A stretch of DNA of 12,186 nt from the NCBI GenBank assembly GCA_937907715.1, contig CALERM010000168.1, forward strand, positions 1-12,186. The letters are read 5' to 3'. Below the pieces are notes generated by a model that had not been told where the DNA came from, did no database searches, and was given only the letters and a program-made list of their open reading frames with translations. Shown here one piece after another: positions 1-6,557 of the stretch; within the stretch, counting starts at the first letter, position 1, and every line of letters begins with the position of its first letter. This DNA is from an uncultured Clostridia bacterium. GTDB taxonomy: Bacteria > Bacillota > Clostridia > Oscillospirales > Oscillospiraceae. Both the position numbers and the translations under genes were made by a program.

Positions 1-39
1 TCCTCGCTGCCGGTCACATCGGGAGTTTTCAGATACACC

Positions 40-251
40 CTAAGGAACCTCTGAATAAATCCCCTGACTGCGGACGACGGATCTTTCCGCCAATCCTGCG
101 GTTTGAAAAAACGAGAAATATGTCGCAGCCGTTGACTCCGAAGGCGTCTTACGGATGCGGGCACATACAGTATTCCTTCGTTTTTCAAATCTTGTCTTGA
201 CAAACAATCTTTCGCCGTCCACAGCCGCTGATTTAATCAGAGCTTCCCTAA
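40..251. mobile_element. MITE-like non-autonomous element with CTAA flanks
   Basis: The ends form an imperfect terminal inverted repeat: 44-61 (GGAACCTCTGAATAAATC) and 230-247 (GATTTAATCAGAGCTTCC) pair at 16 of 18 positions. The tetranucleotide CTAA lies immediately outside both ends (40-43 and 248-251), as expected of a target-site duplication. Just inside the ends, CTGCGGACGACGG near 67 and the complement of the stretch near 213-228 are also roughly complementary, so the element is a long imperfect palindrome. It is about 204 bp and holds no transposase. IS5-group insertion sequences are known to make YTAR target duplications and CTAA fits, so I infer mobilisation by an IS5-type transposase elsewhere. 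Short ORFs across it look incidental. Confidence 0.6.
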
Positions 252-494
252 ACAGAGCCGAAACTGGCTCGGCGCTCGGAAATATCGATTATGACCTTAA
301 ACTACACGCCCGATGCTGTGATAAAGGCGTGGAGCAACTTAACTATTAGGATGGAAAAGCAAGCGGCGCGCGGCTTTTCAACTACAAATGACGCGCGGGC
401 GGGAAAACGGGGTAAATTTGCGGCGGGGGTTTTCTTTTGGATGCGGAGCGTGTAGAATGGAGAAAACAGAAAACGGAAAAGGGGACGGAATTCT
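252..494. other. Intergenic stretch upstream of the cyclase gene
   Basis: I see no credible gene here. A 7 bp inverted repeat (GAAAAGC at 354-360, GCTTTTC at 373-379) with a GC-rich loop could be a weak terminator of something upstream, but it lacks a clean T tract after the stem. A smaller hairpin GAGCC/GGCTC lies at 255-270. A possible promoter for the downstream gene is TAGAAT at 453-458 with a poor -35 (TTTTCT, 430-435, spacer 17); this is weak. A good ribosome binding site (AAAAGGGGACGG, about 477-488) precedes the start at 495. Confidence 0.4.
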
Positions 495-1142
495 ATGCGC
501 GTGATTGATCTGACACACACGATCAAAGAGGACATGCCGGTCTATCCCGGCACGGGCACGCCGAAGCTGCTGCCAGCGAACAGCTACGAGGAAAACGGCT
601 TCAAAGAAACGCTGGTCTCGTTTTACTCCCACACCGGTACGCACATGGACCCGCCGGCGCACCTGTTCGCGGGCAGGACGACGCTCGATGCGTTTCCGGC
701 CGGTCAGTTTCTCGGAAAGGCGCTTGTGATCGACTGCACACACCTGCGCGAGGGCGAGGCAATCGGCATGCAGGAGCTTTTAAAATACGGCGGCAAGGCG
801 GACACAGTCGATTTTCTGCTGTTTGCGACCGGCTGGGACAAGCGGTGGGGAACCGAGGCGTATTTCGGCAACTATCCCTGCATCGACGAGGAGGTCTTGC
901 AGCATATCCTGCGCGGTAATTACAAGGGCATCGGTTTTGATGTCATCGGGCTTGACCCGATTGCCGATGAAAATCTGGCGCGCCACAAGGCGCTGTTTGC
1001 GCGGAAGGACATCGTGAACATCGAAAACCTCAAGAACCTGGAGCTGTGCGGGACGGAGCCGTTCTGGTTTGCGTGCCTGCCGATGAAGCTGGAAAACAGC
1101 GACGGCGCGCCGGTACGGGCGATTGCATGGTTTGAGGACTGA
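495..1142 (+). CDS. Cyclase/arylformamidase-family metal-dependent hydrolase
   Basis: This 215-residue protein belongs to the Cyclase family (PF04199), which includes kynurenine formamidase KynB, isatin hydrolase and polyketide-cyclase-like proteins. The signature HxGTHxDxPxH is present as H46-TGTH50-M-D52-PPAH56; in the family these His and Asp residues bind the divalent metals and take part in catalysis. The N-terminal DLTHTI and the MPVYPG segment at 14-19 are also typical, as is GIGFDVIGLDPI in the C-terminal half. The length is normal for the family and there is no signal peptide, so it should be cytosolic. The ATG at 495 has a GGGGA-type ribosome binding site. A sensor kinase gene starts 23 bp downstream on the same strand, so co-transcription is possible. 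No kynurenine-pathway gene is nearby, so the substrate cannot be assigned. Confidence 0.88.
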   Translation: MRVIDLTHTIKEDMPVYPGTGTPKLLPANSYEENGFKETLVSFYSHTGTHMDPPAHLFAGRTTLDAFPAGQFLGKALVIDCTHLREGEAIGMQELLKYGGKADTVDFLLFATGWDKRWGTEAYFGNYPCIDEEVLQHILRGNYKGIGFDVIGLDPIADENLARHKALFARKDIVNIENLKNLELCGTEPFWFACLPMKLENSDGAPVRAIAWFED

Positions 1143-1165
1143 AGACGAAGGGCGGGTGAAACGCA

Positions 1166-2470
1166 ATGCTGCGTATGGAAATCGCGCTGATTCTGGTGCT
1201 GGGCTTTGTGGCGTATATCTATTATTCCGCCGAGCGGACGCAGACGGCGCTGCACCGCACGTTTTCGGTACTGCTGGCGGCGGCGCTGGTGCATCTGGTG
1301 TTTGACGCATTGACGCTCTACACGGTAAATCATCTGGACACGGTGCCGCGGCTTCTGAACGACGCGCTGCACCGCGTGTTTGTCGGCACGATGGTGCTGG
1401 TGGTGTTTCTTTTTTATCAGTACATTGCAATTCTGGTGGAGGAGGAGACCGGAAAGCCGCGCAGGCTGGATATAGCGGCGCGCGTGTTCCTTGCCGCTGC
1501 GGAGGTCGGTGTGCTGGTGCTGCCGGTCCATTATGCGCAGACGCCGCTCGGCAATTATTCCGACGGAATTCATGCGGATGTCTGCTACGTCAGCGTGGCA
1601 TTTTACCTGCTGCTGTGCGTGGGACTGCTCGCGGGAAACTGGAAAAGCATCCACGCCAAAAAGCGCTTTGCCATCGGCGCGGCGCTGGGGATTGAATTGA
1701 GCGTCAGTCTGCTGCAGGGACTGCACCCGACATGGCTCATCAGCGGCATGGGCATCACGCTGATGACGCTGGCATTTTATCTGACGCTGGAAAACCCGGA
1801 CATTCTGCGCTCGGAGCTGACGGAGCAGAAGATGTCGATGCTGTATCTCAAAAGTCAGGTGAATCCGCATTTTCTTTACAACACGCTCGATACCATCCGC
1901 ATTCAGGCGCAGCTGAACGGAGACGAAAAGGTGGCGCAGCTTCTGATGCGGCTGGTCAGCTTCTTCCGGCACAGCGTGAAGGTGGACCGGAGCATGGTGA
2001 CGCTGGACGAGGAGCTGGAGCTGATCGAGGCGTATCTGGATTTGATGTGCGTGCGCTATCCGAAGCTCAAATGCAGCGTCGACGTTGCGCCGGAGCTGTA
2101 TGAGGCGCAGGTGCCGAACTTCATTTTACAGCCGCTGGTGGAAAACAGCCTGCTGCACGGGCTTAAAAACAGGGGCTACTGCGGGGAGCTGCATGTTGCG
2201 GCGGAAAAGAAGGGCGAGTGCCTGACGCTTCTGGTTGAAGATTCCGGCAGCGGCTTTGCCGAGGGCAAAAAGCAGAAAATCGACGACATGCTCCGCCACT
2301 ATGTGACCTGGGAGCCGAAGCTCACGGGAAACAGTATCGGCGTTCTGAATGTGCAAAAGCGCATCAAGCTGCTGTGCGGCAAGGCATACGGTCTGAGCTA
2401 CGAGGAAAATGAGCTGGGCGGCGTGACGGCGAGAATCACGCTCCCGTGGAGACAGGGGGTATCGGAATGA
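1166..2470 (+). CDS. 7TM sensor histidine kinase, LytS/YesM type (His_kinase + HATPase_c)
   Basis: This is a 434-residue membrane sensor kinase. The N-terminal 210 residues are hydrophobic with about seven membrane segments (roughly 4-20, 33-53, 70-91, 104-122, 138-157, 166-186, 190-208) and no large extracellular domain, so the signal is probably sensed in or near the membrane. The His_kinase domain (PF06580) follows, with the phospho-acceptor in NPHFLYN (H235). The HATPase_c domain has an N box LVENSLLHGL (324-333), a G1 box EDSGSGF (358-364) and a G2-like stretch GNSIGVLNVQKRI (388-400). The ATG at 1166 is preceded by GGGTGA at 1154-1159; a second ATG three codons in is possible. The stop overlaps the start of the response regulator (ATGA), which identifies its partner. 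Target genes and ligand are unknown; the adjacent hydrolase is a candidate. Confidence 0.92.
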   Translation: MLRMEIALILVLGFVAYIYYSAERTQTALHRTFSVLLAAALVHLVFDALTLYTVNHLDTVPRLLNDALHRVFVGTMVLVVFLFYQYIAILVEEETGKPRRLDIAARVFLAAAEVGVLVLPVHYAQTPLGNYSDGIHADVCYVSVAFYLLLCVGLLAGNWKSIHAKKRFAIGAALGIELSVSLLQGLHPTWLISGMGITLMTLAFYLTLENPDILRSELTEQKMSMLYLKSQVNPHFLYNTLDTIRIQAQLNGDEKVAQLLMRLVSFFRHSVKVDRSMVTLDEELELIEAYLDLMCVRYPKLKCSVDVAPELYEAQVPNFILQPLVENSLLHGLKNRGYCGELHVAAEKKGECLTLLVEDSGSGFAEGKKQKIDDMLRHYVTWEPKLTGNSIGVLNVQKRIKLLCGKAYGLSYEENELGGVTARITLPWRQGVSE

Positions 2471-3207
2471 AGCTGCTGCGGGTGCTGCTGGTAGACGACG
2501 AGATTATGATTCGCGAGGGCTTCAAGCGCCTGTTTGACTGGCAGGCGCATGGCTGTGAGGTCGTGGGCGAGGCGGCGGACGGCGTGCAGGCGCTCAGCCA
2601 GATTGAGCAATTGCAGCCCGATATCGTGATCATGGACATCAACATTCCGATCATGAACGGAATCAAGGTCATCCAGATTGCGCGCATGCGAAATGAGAAC
2701 ATCGCGTTTGTAATTGTCTCGGGCTACGACGATTTTTCCTACTGCCGGGAGGCGCTGAAGCTGCAGATCACCGACTATCTGCTCAAGCCCGTCGACTATG
2801 AGGAATTCGGCGCCTGCATCGACCATCTGCGGATTTCTCTTTTCGAGCGCGGTGCGGCGCGCGCAGACGAACAGGAGCAGGGCAGGACGATTTTGCAGCT
2901 CACGCGGTATTTGCAGGAGCATTTGCAGGAGGAGGTCAGCTTGAGCCTGCTTGCTGACACGTTTCATCTGAGCGCGGCGTACATCAGCCAGCTGTTCAAG
3001 AGCGAAATCGGCGTAAATTTCTTGAACTATCTGACGAACATCCGCATGGAGCGGGCAAAGAAGCTGCTCGTCTCCACAGACCTTCCGATTGCCGAGGTGG
3101 CGGAAAAATCGGGCTATACGGACTACCGCGTGTTCACCAAGGCGTTCAAGAAAGCCGAGGGCGCGACGCCGAGCCAGTATCGCCGCGACTTTGAGGTGCA
3201 GCCGTAA
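2467..3207 (+). CDS. AraC-type response regulator (receiver + HTH), YesN-like
   Basis: This is a 246-residue two-component response regulator. The receiver domain (about 3-122) has the acidic pocket D10-D11, the phospho-acceptor D57 in IVIMDINIP, S85 at the conserved Ser/Thr position and K107 in LLKPVD. The C-terminal AraC-type DNA-binding domain (about 140-240) has two helix-turn-helix units: SLLADTFHLSAAYISQLFK around 160-178 and the second at about 206-228, followed by PSQYRR. I chose ATG 2467 because it overlaps the kinase stop as ATGA and has AGGGGG 8 nt upstream; an in-frame ATG at 2446 lies inside the kinase gene and has no suitable site. It should be phosphorylated by the upstream kinase and activate transcription. 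No clear terminator follows. Confidence 0.93.
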   Translation: MKLLRVLLVDDEIMIREGFKRLFDWQAHGCEVVGEAADGVQALSQIEQLQPDIVIMDINIPIMNGIKVIQIARMRNENIAFVIVSGYDDFSYCREALKLQITDYLLKPVDYEEFGACIDHLRISLFERGAARADEQEQGRTILQLTRYLQEHLQEEVSLSLLADTFHLSAAYISQLFKSEIGVNFLNYLTNIRMERAKKLLVSTDLPIAEVAEKSGYTDYRVFTKAFKKAEGATPSQYRRDFEVQP

Positions 3208-3321
3208 GCGCCGGCTGATACACCCTAGAATCGTGACACATTTGACCCCAAAACCTGCCTATCGCGCCATGCCCTTCTTCTGTAAAATATAGCCCATACG
3301 ACACAGACGGAGGATATGGAA

Positions 3322-3549
3322 ATGAAGAGAAGACTGTGCCGGTCCTGGAAGGGCCGGATGATCTGCGGCGTGTGCGCGGGAATCGGCGCGCGGTTCGGCG
3401 TGGATGCGATGCTGGTGCGGCTCGCATTTGCGGCGCTGTGCCTGGTGCATGGATTGGGAATTTTTGCGTATGTGATGGCGCTGCTGCTGATGCCGGAGGA
3501 AATCCACTGCTGGAGCGCCGAGGAGGGCGTTTATGAAGAGTATTGCTGA
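3322..3549 (+). CDS. PspC-domain small membrane protein
   Basis: This 75-residue protein has the PspC domain (PF04024): a basic N terminus (MKRRLCRSWKGRMICGVCAG), the typical G-V-C-A-G-I-G-ARFGVDAMLVRL turn, one hydrophobic helix at roughly 31-58 (LVRLAFAALCL to MALLLMP) and the LLMPEE ending characteristic of the family. PspC proteins are inner-membrane proteins tied to envelope stress in proteobacteria; in Firmicutes stand-alone copies are mostly uncharacterised. GGAGG at 3309-3313 lies 8 nt before ATG 3322 but only 2 nt before the alternative ATG 3316, so I chose 3322. The 3' end overlaps the next gene by 17 bp, implying translational coupling. A TAAAAT at 3283-3288 is a possible -10, but I see no convincing -35. 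Confidence 0.85.
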   Translation: MKRRLCRSWKGRMICGVCAGIGARFGVDAMLVRLAFAALCLVHGLGIFAYVMALLLMPEEIHCWSAEEGVYEEYC

Positions 3550-3757
3550 GGAGAAAATCCGCCGGATTCGGCTGCTGGCGCTCGGCGCATTGAGCGTGTG
3601 CTGCGTGATTCTGGCGGCGGTCGCGGTGCTGCTCGGGCGGGAGTACCGGCTTTTAATTGCGGCGGCGCTTGCCGCGTCGATGATCGTGAACGCGATTGCC
3701 GTCGCGCTCAGCCGGATGCAGAGGGAAGAATCAGAAAGCGAGGAAAGATTCCTGTGA
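3533..3757 (+). CDS. Small two-helix membrane protein, unknown function
   Basis: I do not recognise this 74-residue protein. It has a basic cytosolic N terminus (MKSIAEEKIRRIR), two hydrophobic segments (about 14-34 and 40-59) joined by a short GREYR turn, and a charged C-terminal tail rich in Glu, Arg and Ser. AGGAGG at 3521-3526 with a 6 nt spacer supports the ATG at 3533. The gene begins inside the PspC gene and its TGA overlaps the GTG start of the acetyltransferase (GTGA), so the three are translationally coupled. That makes it a real gene and suggests a partner for the PspC protein in the membrane, which is inference only. Confidence 0.75.
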   Translation: MKSIAEEKIRRIRLLALGALSVCCVILAAVAVLLGREYRLLIAAALAASMIVNAIAVALSRMQREESESEERFL

Positions 3758-4302
3758 AATATCAGAAGGAAGTGATTTTGAAGGACGGCACGAAGTGCCT
3801 TTTGCGCGGCGCGGGCGAGCAGGATGCGGCGGAGGCGCTGCGCTGCTTCAAACTCACGCATGCGGAAACGGACTGCTTGCTGACCTATCCGGAGGAAAAT
3901 TCGTTTACCGAAACGGATGAAGCAGAATTTCTGAAGGCGCGCGAGGAAAGCGCAAACGCCATCGAAATCGGCGCGTTTGTGGACGGAAAGATCGTTGGGA
4001 GCGCCGGAATCGAACCGATCGGCGGCAAGGAAAAAATCCGCCACCGCGCGGACTTCGGCATTGCCATTGAAAAGGCGTACTGGGGCAACGGCATCGGCAA
4101 GGCGCTGACGCTTGCGTGCATCGAGTGCGCGAAGCAGGCGGGCTTTTTGCAGCTGGAGCTGGAGGTGGTTGCGGAAAACGCGGCGGCGGTCCGGCTGTAT
4201 GAAGCGGCAGGCTTCCGGGAATACGGGCGCAACCCGAGAGGCTTCCGCTCCCGGCGCGGCTGGCAGGCGCTTGTGCTGATGCGACTGGAGCTGGACCGGT
4301 AA
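3754..4302 (+). CDS. GNAT-family N-acetyltransferase
   Basis: This 182-residue protein is a GNAT acetyltransferase (PF00583/PF13302 type), which transfers acetyl from acetyl-CoA to an amine. The acetyl-CoA pyrophosphate-binding motif A is seen as YWGNGIGKAL (109-118), followed by the C-terminal motif B region with ENAAAVRLYEAAGFREYG (141-158). The central strands GAFVDGKIVGSAGIEPI (73-89) match the usual fold order. I chose GTG 3754 because it overlaps the previous stop as GTGA and AGGAAAG lies 6 nt upstream; the reading frame stays open further 5' but there it only runs through the preceding gene. The substrate (small molecule, peptide or ribosomal protein) cannot be told. A strong terminator follows at 4360. 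Confidence 0.88.
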   Translation: MKYQKEVILKDGTKCLLRGAGEQDAAEALRCFKLTHAETDCLLTYPEENSFTETDEAEFLKAREESANAIEIGAFVDGKIVGSAGIEPIGGKEKIRHRADFGIAIEKAYWGNGIGKALTLACIECAKQAGFLQLELEVVAENAAAVRLYEAAGFREYGRNPRGFRSRRGWQALVLMRLELDR

Positions 4303-4359
4303 AATAGAAACGAAGCCAGCCGGAAAACCGGGTGCGGGTCCCAAAACAGAATGATTTTG

Positions 4360-4389
4360 AAACGGCGGGGCTTCGGCTCCGCTGTTTTT
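4360..4389 (+). terminator. Strong Rho-independent terminator with TTCG loop
   Basis: A 12 bp stem pairs 4360-4371 with 4376-4387 (two G-U pairs) around a TTCG tetraloop, and the run of T ends at 4389. It lies 57 nt after the acetyltransferase stop and ends that transcription unit. Confidence 0.93.
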
Positions 4390-4488
4390 CCGCGCAGAAG
4401 GGGCTGGAAATATTCCACATAAATGTTAATCGAATCTAACCAATATGAACGAAAAATACCGGCAATCAAAAAGATTCGCTCGGCAATA

Positions 4489-4517
4489 CTGGACTTTTCC
4501 GGAATGTATGCTATAAT
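4489..4517 (+). promoter_or_regulatory. Promoter of the RnfC2-like/metV/metF operon
   Basis: A perfect TATAAT at 4512-4517 is preceded by TGC, making an extended -10. The -35 is weak (CTGGAC at 4489-4494 with a 17 bp spacer, or TGGACT one base later). Transcription should begin near 4524, about 50 nt before the start codon. This fits a sigma-A promoter for the whole three-gene unit. Confidence 0.8.
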
Positions 4518-4528
4518 CAATCTGGAAA

Positions 4529-4545
4529 TCGTTTGTTTCAAACGA
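4529..4545. promoter_or_regulatory. Inverted repeat TCGTTTG-N3-CAAACGA in the operon leader
   Basis: A perfect 7 bp inverted repeat with a TTT spacer sits just after the predicted transcription start and about 16 nt before the ribosome binding site GAGGGTGA (4561-4568). It could be a repressor operator or a small 5' UTR hairpin. No cognate regulator is visible in the window. Confidence 0.45.
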
Positions 4546-4574
4546 AGAACAAATGAGTAAGAGGGTGATATTTT

Positions 4575-6545
4575 GTGGATTATACCAAGTATGTCTTAAA
4601 GAGCGAAGAAGAGCTGAAAGACCTGCTGGCAGGGAAGGATAACTTCTTTGTCGTCGCCTGCAACAAGTGCTTCAAGGAATTCGAAACCACACAGGAGCCG
4701 GAGTGCCGATGTCTTATGGACCTTGCCGAAGCGCAGGGCAAGCACATCACCGGTTCGGTGAACATTGATTTCCTTTGCAACAAGGTGCAGACCGAGAAGA
4801 AGCTCGCCGGAATCGTCCCCGAAGAAACACAGAACGTCGTGGTGATTTCCTGCGGACTTGGCGTGCAGACGGTGGCTGATCTGGAAAAGGTCCCGACGTT
4901 TACCGCGACCAATTCTCTGAACTATGTGGGTCACCACGGCATGGCGCTGACGAAGAAGACCTGCGGCGCCTGCGCGCAGTGTTATTTGAACGTCACAGGC
5001 GGCATCTGTCCCATCGTGGACTGCTCGAAGAGCCTGGTCAACGGTCAGTGCGGCGGCGCGAAGAACGGCAAGTGCGAGATCGATCCCAAAAAGGACTGTG
5101 CATGGGAAAAGATCTATCAGAGGCTGGAAAAGCAGGGCCGCAGCAAGGAATTTTTGGACGAGCCCGTGCAGCTGCGCGATTACTCCGCCGTGAAGGTCGA
5201 AGAAATCAAGGCGTATGTCGCCGAGGCGCGTGCCAGACGGTACGAGGGCTTCTACGGCGGCGTCCATCCGACCGAGAACAAGGGCTACACCGAGCATCTG
5301 GCGCTCCAGAAGTTCCCCGAGCCCGATACGGTCATTATTCCTCTGGCGATGCACATCGGCGCGCCCGCCAATCCGGTCGTGAATCCCGGCGACTATGTGA
5401 AGGTTGGTCAGCTGATCGGCGAGCAGGCGGGCTTTATCAGCGCGCCCGTTCATTCCAGCGTCAGCGGCACCGTTGTGGCGGTTGAGCCGCACACGCATCC
5501 CAACAAGGGTCCCGGCGTCATGAGCGTCGTCATCAAAAACGACGGCAAGAACGTTCTCGACGAGTCCGTCGTTCCCAACAAGCCGCTTGAAGAACTGACG
5601 GCAGACGAGATCATTGAGATCGTCAAGGAGAAGGGCATCGTCGGCATGGGCGGCGCAACGTTCCCGACCTATGTCAAGCTGAAGCCCGGTAAGCCCATCG
5701 ACGCGGTCCTGATCAACGGCTCGGAGTGCGAGCCTTACCTGACGGCGGACCATCGGATCATGCTCGAGTACGCAGACGATATCATCTTCGGTCTGCGTGC
5801 GATGATGAAGGCGGTTGCCGCGCCCGAGGGCGTCATCCTCATTGAGGACAACAAGCCTGACGCAGTGGCGCTGATGGAAGAGAAGGTCGCGCCTTACGAG
5901 AATATCCGTGTGGTCGCTGCGAAGACGCAGTACCCCGAGGGCGCTGAAAAGATGCTCATCAAGAAGGTCATGGGACGCCAGGTTCCCAGCGGCAAGCTGC
6001 CGGCAGACGTCGGCTGCGTGGTGAGCAACACCTCCACGGCAAAGGCGATTTCCGACGCAATTCAGAAGGGTATGCCGCTGGTGGAGCGCGCGGTCTCCGT
6101 GACCGGCGATTTCATCCGCAACCCCGGCAACTACATGGTCAAGCTCGGCACCAATGTGCAGTCGCTGATTGACCACTGCGGCGGCATTACCGGAGACGAC
6201 GTGGTTCTGAAGATGGGCGGTCCCATGATGGGCGCGCCGCTGAAGGACACGAACGTGCCCATTATCAAGGGCTCGAACGGCGTGATTGCCATTGCGGCAG
6301 ACCATACCGAGGAAAAAGAGTGCATCAAGTGCGGCCGCTGTGTGGACGTCTGTCCCATGGAGCTGCAGCCTCTGGAAATCTACAAGTACGGTCAGCTGGG
6401 CGACGCAGAGAAGCTGCTGACGCTCAACGTCATGGACTGCTTCTCCTGCAAGTGCTGCGAGTACATCTGCTCGTCCAAGATTCCGCTGGTATCCAAGATC
6501 AACGCCGCCAAGGGTCTGGTCATGCCCCTGCTGAAGAAGAAATAA
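4575..6545 (+). CDS. rnfC2: MetV-like/RnfC-like fusion, electron-input subunit of MTHFR complex
   Basis: This 656-residue protein joins two modules. Residues 1-200 are a MetV-like MTHFR C-terminal domain (PF12225) with Cys motifs (C29/C32, C93, C130-x2-C133-x2-C136, C145, C150, C159, C167, C175). Residues about 225-656 are RnfC-like: a lipoyl-like hairpin near 285-305, the flavin/NADH-binding stretch with GIVGMGGATFPT (354-365) and NGSECEPYLTADHR (381-394), an SLBB-like part, and two 4Fe-4S motifs, C583/C586/C589/C593 and C622/C625/C628/C632. The start is GTG with GAGGGTGA 6 nt upstream. Followed by metV (12 nt gap) and metF, it resembles RnfC2 of the Acetobacterium woodii MetVF-RnfC2 enzyme, which lets NADH feed the reductase. 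No transmembrane segments, so probably soluble. The symbol is by analogy. Confidence 0.85.
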   Translation: MDYTKYVLKSEEELKDLLAGKDNFFVVACNKCFKEFETTQEPECRCLMDLAEAQGKHITGSVNIDFLCNKVQTEKKLAGIVPEETQNVVVISCGLGVQTVADLEKVPTFTATNSLNYVGHHGMALTKKTCGACAQCYLNVTGGICPIVDCSKSLVNGQCGGAKNGKCEIDPKKDCAWEKIYQRLEKQGRSKEFLDEPVQLRDYSAVKVEEIKAYVAEARARRYEGFYGGVHPTENKGYTEHLALQKFPEPDTVIIPLAMHIGAPANPVVNPGDYVKVGQLIGEQAGFISAPVHSSVSGTVVAVEPHTHPNKGPGVMSVVIKNDGKNVLDESVVPNKPLEELTADEIIEIVKEKGIVGMGGATFPTYVKLKPGKPIDAVLINGSECEPYLTADHRIMLEYADDIIFGLRAMMKAVAAPEGVILIEDNKPDAVALMEEKVAPYENIRVVAAKTQYPEGAEKMLIKKVMGRQVPSGKLPADVGCVVSNTSTAKAISDAIQKGMPLVERAVSVTGDFIRNPGNYMVKLGTNVQSLIDHCGGITGDDVVLKMGGPMMGAPLKDTNVPIIKGSNGVIAIAADHTEEKECIKCGRCVDVCPMELQPLEIYKYGQLGDAEKLLTLNVMDCFSCKCCEYICSSKIPLVSKINAAKGLVMPLLKKK

Positions 6546-6557
6546 GGGGGAGAATAT

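Noticed and set aside
155..349. Plus-strand 64-codon ORF and a minus-strand ORF (40-222) in the first 350 bases
   Set aside because: Both lie across the MITE-like repeat and lack a good ribosome binding site; they look like incidental frames of a repeated element.
920..1972. 350-codon minus-strand frame opposite the cyclase and kinase genes
   Set aside because: Antisense shadow with a His/Gln/Arg-rich composition and no motif; the plus-strand frames are clearly real.
31..3230. Shared GATACACCCTA at about 32-42 and 3218-3228
   Set aside because: An 11-base match is expected by chance in 12 kb, and the flanks do not extend it.
3242..3288. TTGACC (3242-3247) and TAAAAT (3283-3288) as a promoter for the PspC gene
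   Set aside because: The spacer is 35 bp, far too long for a sigma-A promoter.
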